Assembly (NCBI RefSeq): GCF_016278365.1
Contig: NZ_JADQBZ010000008.1
Span: forward strand, 186,001-250,000
Direction: 5' to 3'
DNA: 64,000 bases
From: Methanolobus sp.
Lineage (GTDB): Archaea; Halobacteriota; Methanosarcinia; Methanosarcinales; Methanosarcinaceae
Position 1 is the stretch's first letter. Each line of letters starts with the position of its first letter. The translations under genes and the position numbers were made by a program. This document shows, piece after piece, positions 62,412 through 64,000 of the stretch. The notes under the pieces were generated by a model. That model was given only the letters and a program-made list of their open reading frames with translations, did not search any database and had not been told where the DNA came from.

Positions 62412-63117
62412 AAGATGTCCTCCGTATTACTTTATTGAAATGTCTGAAAAACCGCTTAGTCCATCAGACTATGCAATGCTGTATGAAAACAATCTGCCAT
62501 TAAGCTATAAATAATAACTTCAAGTAATAAAGCAGAAGCTGCGATATTATCAATAATGATGGTAAAATTAATGCGGTTGATTTTAACGGCGTTAACTCCA
62601 GATTGACAGGATTGATAAAATCAAAGCTATTGATTTAATCGGTGGAACTATCAGAACAAGGTTTTCACTGAAATCAGTGCATTAGAATACTGATTTGCAA
62701 GACCCTTAATATTGTGGAGACGGGCCTTGCAAATCCGAAGTAGTACTGCGTGATATTACCACGCAATTCGCAGAAATGTTAGGGAAGTGCAATTCACATT
62801 GTATGATGGAGGTAGACTGGATAGACCCAGTTTTAGTGAAATGTTTTTCTGCACCTACTTCATGCCTTTATTTGGGCAATCACGCTATTAGCATGTATAT
62901 ATAAATAATAACCCTTGGTAATTTAACGACCGTGTATGTGTTATCAAACAGGTGTCATCCGGTCCAACTATAAATAATACACATGGTATGTTCAGGATTC
63001 AGCAGAAGGTAGAAAACAGTGGTAAATGGTGAATAAATACCTTTGATAAAATCAACAGCATGAATCAGAAAAACCTTAATGCCCTAAAGAATAGAATGGA
63101 AGCGCAATAGAAATTAT
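62412..63117. other. Intergenic region rich in structure upstream of the second ramA
   Basis: GATTTGCAAG-A-CCC (62692-62705) pairs with GGG-C-CTTGCAAATC (62722-62735), and TGCGTG/CACGCA follows at about 62747-62763. TTAAY-like units lie at 62568, 62583 and 62592. A 34-codon plus-strand frame (MMEVDWIDPVLVKCF...) near 62802-62905 is possible but unsupported. The rest is the ramA promoter. Confidence 0.5.
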
Positions 63118-63900
63118 TTATTTGACTTTCTCTGCCATTTGCTTATAGTGTGCAAACAGATCTTTTCCCCAAAGACGGGCACTTTCATCAAAGCAGAGCA
63201 GTTTTTTATGGTCGAATATCCTCTGCGTATTAAAGAAAGAGAGCAGCATCATATTATCTGTGACAGAGAGAGCACCTAATCTTATCGCATCATCATTGCA
63301 TACGAAAAGATTTGAGTTCCGGGACTCCATCATTGCATTATATTGATCAGTGTATTCTTCTTTCAATCTGGTATATACGGACTTTGTCAATATGAGATTA
63401 AAATCCACTTCTTTCCTGGCAAGTTCAGAATAATTATAAGGACACGTAGGGCAGAAATATGAATAATAAGTAGATACGCTTGCCGACTGCTTTAAGCTCA
63501 TGCATAATTCTTTTGGTGGTTCGAAGAGATGGTTCAGATCCGATTCATGAACTATCACTTTTCCCAATTCCCCAATCCTGTCAAGAAGCTCTTCGGGGAT
63601 AGCGCACATGTCCCGACTTTCCCAGTATTCTTTATTCTCCTCAAGCACATTGAGTGCCTCTATGAGAGGCTTTGTTTTTTTAACTATTATCCTGCCTATA
63701 TAGGTCAGCCGGTATTCGTCGGACTTCTGTTCAATAAGGCCCTGCTCAATAAGAATCTTTACCTGGGCCATTATTGCACTGGTGGTACCTGTAAGGGAAT
63801 CTTTTATTTCGTCGATGGTTGCCGGCTTATCCATTAACATAAGAAGAGTGTTTTTTCTTTTTTCCGAAAGGAACACCGTGCTGATTAATTCGGCTTTCAT
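63118..63900 (-). CDS. Msr-type transcriptional regulator (winged helix + FilR1)
   Basis: 260 residues. MKAELISTVFLSEKRKNTLL, LTGTTSAIMAQVKILIEQGLI, EYWESRDMCAIPEELLDRI and ARLWGKDLFAHYKQ show the family. Together with the gene at 57284 it forms a subtype (TTSAIMAQVKIL instead of TTRQALLPQVRIL), distinct from the six others in the window. GAGGATATTA precedes ATG. It is upstream of the second ramA on the same strand and may control it or the mts operon. Confidence 0.88.
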   Translation of the reverse strand: MKAELISTVFLSEKRKNTLLMLMDKPATIDEIKDSLTGTTSAIMAQVKILIEQGLIEQKSDEYRLTYIGRIIVKKTKPLIEALNVLEENKEYWESRDMCAIPEELLDRIGELGKVIVHESDLNHLFEPPKELCMSLKQSASVSTYYSYFCPTCPYNYSELARKEVDFNLILTKSVYTRLKEEYTDQYNAMMESRNSNLFVCNDDAIRLGALSVTDNMMLLSFFNTQRIFDHKKLLCFDESARLWGKDLFAHYKQMAEKVK

Positions 63901-64000
63901 TAATATCCTCTTACGTTATACTGTTATTGATTTATTTAGACGTTCTTGCTTAATTAATTTTCGTTCATTTCACCGAATATTATGCTAATAGTTATCACGC

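Noticed and set aside
62802-62905. 34-codon plus-strand frame (MMEVDWIDPVLV...)
   Set aside because: No clear ribosome site or family; too short to support on sequence alone, so it is only mentioned in the intergenic entry.

Overview
The window looks like chromosomal DNA of a methylotrophic methanogen of the Methanosarcinaceae (Methanosarcina, Methanolobus or Methanomethylovorans type; I cannot fix the genus). The evidence is a fused corrinoid protein/methyltransferase of the MtsD/F/H type, two RamA-like corrinoid activases, two further MtaA/MtbA-like (UroD-fold) methyltransferases, eight complete Msr-type regulators (winged helix plus FilR1/DUF1724 domain), a group II chaperonin, TATA-box promoters and GGAGGTG-type ribosome binding sites. 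No rRNA, tRNA or CRISPR array was seen.

Layout. 1-8 kb is an AT-rich accessory region: a module of an unknown protein, an HNH-like protein, a viral-type family B DNA polymerase and a tiny Cys4 protein, followed by a caspase-like protein and two decayed copies of the polymerase C-terminus. 8-23 kb holds four Msr paralogs and the stub of another, a TetR/flavodoxin-ferredoxin operon, an M18 aminopeptidase, secreted proteins and dispersed repeats. 23-35 kb holds a DUF1638 protein, a three-gene unit (membrane-anchored protein, radical SAM enzyme, alpha/beta hydrolase), small membrane and secreted proteins, a TPR lipoprotein and remnants of an IS5-type transposase, a group II intron reverse transcriptase and a DUF2798 gene. 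35-43 kb carries a bacterial-type Lon protease controlled by a neighbouring MarR protein, two more Msr genes, two copies of a structured RNA candidate and a thiamine operon (thiE, thiamine-binding protein, AIR-synthase-like protein). 43-47 kb has asparagine synthase and a beta-helix surface protein.

47-64 kb is the methyl-transfer region. An operon-like run on the minus strand reads mts fusion, hydantoinase-like ASKHA protein, divergent chaperonin, UroD-like methyltransferase, RamA-like activase. It is flanked by an MtaA-like gene, two Msr regulators, an MsmS-like PAS/GAF sensor kinase and a second RamA. The natural reading, from the known methyl-sulfide systems of Methanosarcina acetivorans, is that the kinase and Msr proteins set transcription, RamA keeps the corrinoid in Co(I), and the fusion passes methyl groups to coenzyme M.

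The most novel signals are: a three-hairpin RNA in two copies with three compensatory base-pair changes and an identical 18-nt loop; matched operators linking marR and lon; three genes whose homology or signal peptides point to non-AUG (ATA/ATC) starts; 9-bp-periodic TTAAY arrays upstream of the methyl-transfer genes; and the chaperonin/hydantoinase-like pair inside a methyltransferase operon.
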